Source: Microbacteriaceae bacterium
GTDB taxonomy: Bacteria > Actinomycetota > Actinomycetes > Actinomycetales > Microbacteriaceae
Length of the DNA stretch: 6,948 nucleotides
Assembly: GCA_024642605.1 (NCBI GenBank)
Contig: JAHEAT010000051.1
Span: 1 to 6,948, forward strand
Reading direction: 5' to 3'
This document shows positions 5,765 through 6,948 of this stretch, piece by piece. The notes beneath the pieces were generated by a model. That model did not search any database. It saw nothing but the letters and a program-made list of their open reading frames with translations, and had not been told where the DNA came from. Position 1 is the stretch's first letter; the number at the start of each line of letters is the position of its first letter. The position numbers and the translations under genes are program-made.

Positions 5765-6762
5765 GCTTCGTGATGCCAGCCGAGTGGCAACCTCACGAGC
5801 GCACCTGGATGGCGTGGATGGAAGAGGACTACTCAAAAGAAAACACACCCGAATCGGTAGAAGCCATGCACCGAGCCTGGGCGAGGGTGGCTAACACCAT
5901 TGTTGACTTCGAGCCGGTGACCATGTTGGTTAGCGCCGGGCACGAGGCAGAAGCGAGAGCGTATCTAGACCCTCGAGTCGAAACGCTGATCGCCGACATT
6001 GATGATGGCTGGATGCGCGACAGCGGACCCACCTTCGTGAAAAATGGCGACCAACTAGCTGCCGTCGACTGGATCTTCAATGGATGGGGCAATCAAGGAA
6101 ACTGGGCAAGTTGGGAGAACGACGATGCCGTTGCATCGCTAGTCGCCTGCGAAGTCGGCGTACCGAGTTTTAGATCGACGATGGTGAATGAGGGTGGCGG
6201 CATCCATGTAAATGGCGCGGGTGCGGTGTTACTCACCGAAACTGTTCAGCTCGGCGAGGGTCGCAACCCAGGATGGACGCGCTCAGAAGTTGAGGCCGAA
6301 ATTCATGCCAAGCTCGGAACAAACAAAGCCATCTGGATTCGCCGCGGACTCACCCGCGACTACGAAGACTTTGGCACCCAAGGCCACGTCGATATCGTTG
6401 CCTGTTTTGCCAACGAGAGCACTATTTTGTTTCACGACCAGAAAAACCCTGACCACCCCGACTTCTCGGTGAGTCACGAGGTCAAGCGCACGCTCGAAGA
6501 GATCGGCGGTTTCAAACTCGTTGGCGTACCCGCACCCACAGTGCTGCGCGATGCTCACGGCGTGGTCGATTACTCCTACATAAATCACTACATCTGCAAC
6601 GGCGCGGTGATTCTCTGTGCGTTCGATGACCCAAACGATGCGGTAGCCAAGGAGATTCTTGAAGAGGTTTACCCCGACCGCGAGGTTATTCTCGTCGACG
6701 CACTTGAGCTTTTCGCGCGAGGTGGCGGAATCCACTGCATCACTCAACAACAGCCCAAGTAG
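5761..6762 (+). CDS. aguA: Agmatine deiminase (agmatine iminohydrolase)
   Basis: A 333-residue member of the guanidine-modifying (PAD_porph, PF04371) family, which converts agmatine to N-carbamoylputrescine and ammonia. The start MSFVMPAEWQPHERTWMAW is family-typical. Further landmarks are DDGWMRDSGPTFV (81-93, with Asp87), FNGWGNQ (106-112), NEGGGIHV (143-150, Glu144), GHVD (208-211, His209), YINHYICNGAVI, and GGGIHCITQQQP (321-332) with the nucleophile Cys326. The Glu, His, Asp and Cys positions are all intact. Oddities: Met20 follows WMAW where Pro is usual, and Ile212 follows GHVD where Asn is usual. It is also somewhat shorter than the 360-380 residues common in the family. The ATG overlaps the amidase stop in ATGA; the ATG at 5773 (MPAEW) is an alternative start. 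The product is the substrate of the enzyme encoded upstream, which strongly supports both calls. Confidence 0.92.
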   Translation: MSFVMPAEWQPHERTWMAWMEEDYSKENTPESVEAMHRAWARVANTIVDFEPVTMLVSAGHEAEARAYLDPRVETLIADIDDGWMRDSGPTFVKNGDQLAAVDWIFNGWGNQGNWASWENDDAVASLVACEVGVPSFRSTMVNEGGGIHVNGAGAVLLTETVQLGEGRNPGWTRSEVEAEIHAKLGTNKAIWIRRGLTRDYEDFGTQGHVDIVACFANESTILFHDQKNPDHPDFSVSHEVKRTLEEIGGFKLVGVPAPTVLRDAHGVVDYSYINHYICNGAVILCAFDDPNDAVAKEILEEVYPDREVILVDALELFARGGGIHCITQQQPK

Positions 6763-6775
6763 CCGCATCCTCAGG

Positions 6776-6781
6776 TAACCT
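6776..6781 (+). promoter_or_regulatory. Predicted -10 box (TAACCT) of argG
   Basis: TAACCT ends six bases before the argG GTG at 6788, the spacing expected if transcription starts at the start codon. No Shine-Dalgarno sequence is visible in the 25-base gap after the deiminase gene, which supports a leaderless transcript. No good -35 hexamer is visible; it would fall inside the deiminase 3' end. Read-through from the upstream operon remains possible, because no terminator is seen. Confidence 0.55.
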
Positions 6782-6784
6782 TGA

Positions 6785-6948
<164 letters not shown>

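Overview
The window reads as a compact actinobacterial chromosome segment. GC is roughly 55% (my estimate from a few lines, not a full count). The protein sequences, the GTG starts and the TANNNT-type -10 boxes set directly before start codons all fit this. The arginine synthase at the right edge resembles the long form I recall from Microbacteriaceae such as Leifsonia. Moderate GC, tiny intergenic gaps and overlapping genes would suit a small-genome freshwater Microbacteriaceae (for example Rhodoluna or Aquiluna), but that placement is inference.

Layout. 1-359 (minus): 5' part of an MsrA-type methionine sulfoxide reductase, cut by the left edge. 360-384: divergent promoter region built on the palindrome AGCCTAGGCT. 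385-1754 (plus): a ten-helix EamA/DMT transporter and a thioredoxin that overlap by 4 bases. 1751-3256 (minus): a secreted phosphodiester-glycosidase (NAGPA-domain) protein, convergent with the thioredoxin gene; the two stop codons overlap. 3257-3389: the largest intergenic region, 133 bases, carrying promoters in both directions. 3390-6762 (plus): a three-gene operon of PLP decarboxylase, N-carbamoylputrescine amidase-like hydrolase and agmatine deiminase, each overlapping the next by 1 or 4 bases. 6788-6948 (plus): 5' end of argG, apparently leaderless, cut by the right edge. No stretch over 300 bases lacks a gene. I saw no tRNA, rRNA, CRISPR array, insertion sequence or convincing hairpin terminator.

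How the genes work together. The central operon contains the two agmatine-to-putrescine enzymes (deiminase AguA and amidase AguB). It is led by a decarboxylase of the aromatic-amino-acid/glutamate decarboxylase family (PF00282), not of any classical arginine decarboxylase family. The simplest reading is an arginine-to-putrescine pathway with a non-canonical first enzyme. argG, which makes the immediate precursor of arginine, follows directly under its own promoter. On the left, MsrA and thioredoxin form a plausible repair pair, because thioredoxin is the usual reductant of MsrA. Nothing here is a clearly new system; the decarboxylase assignment and the leaderless/palindromic promoter arrangement are the points most worth testing.
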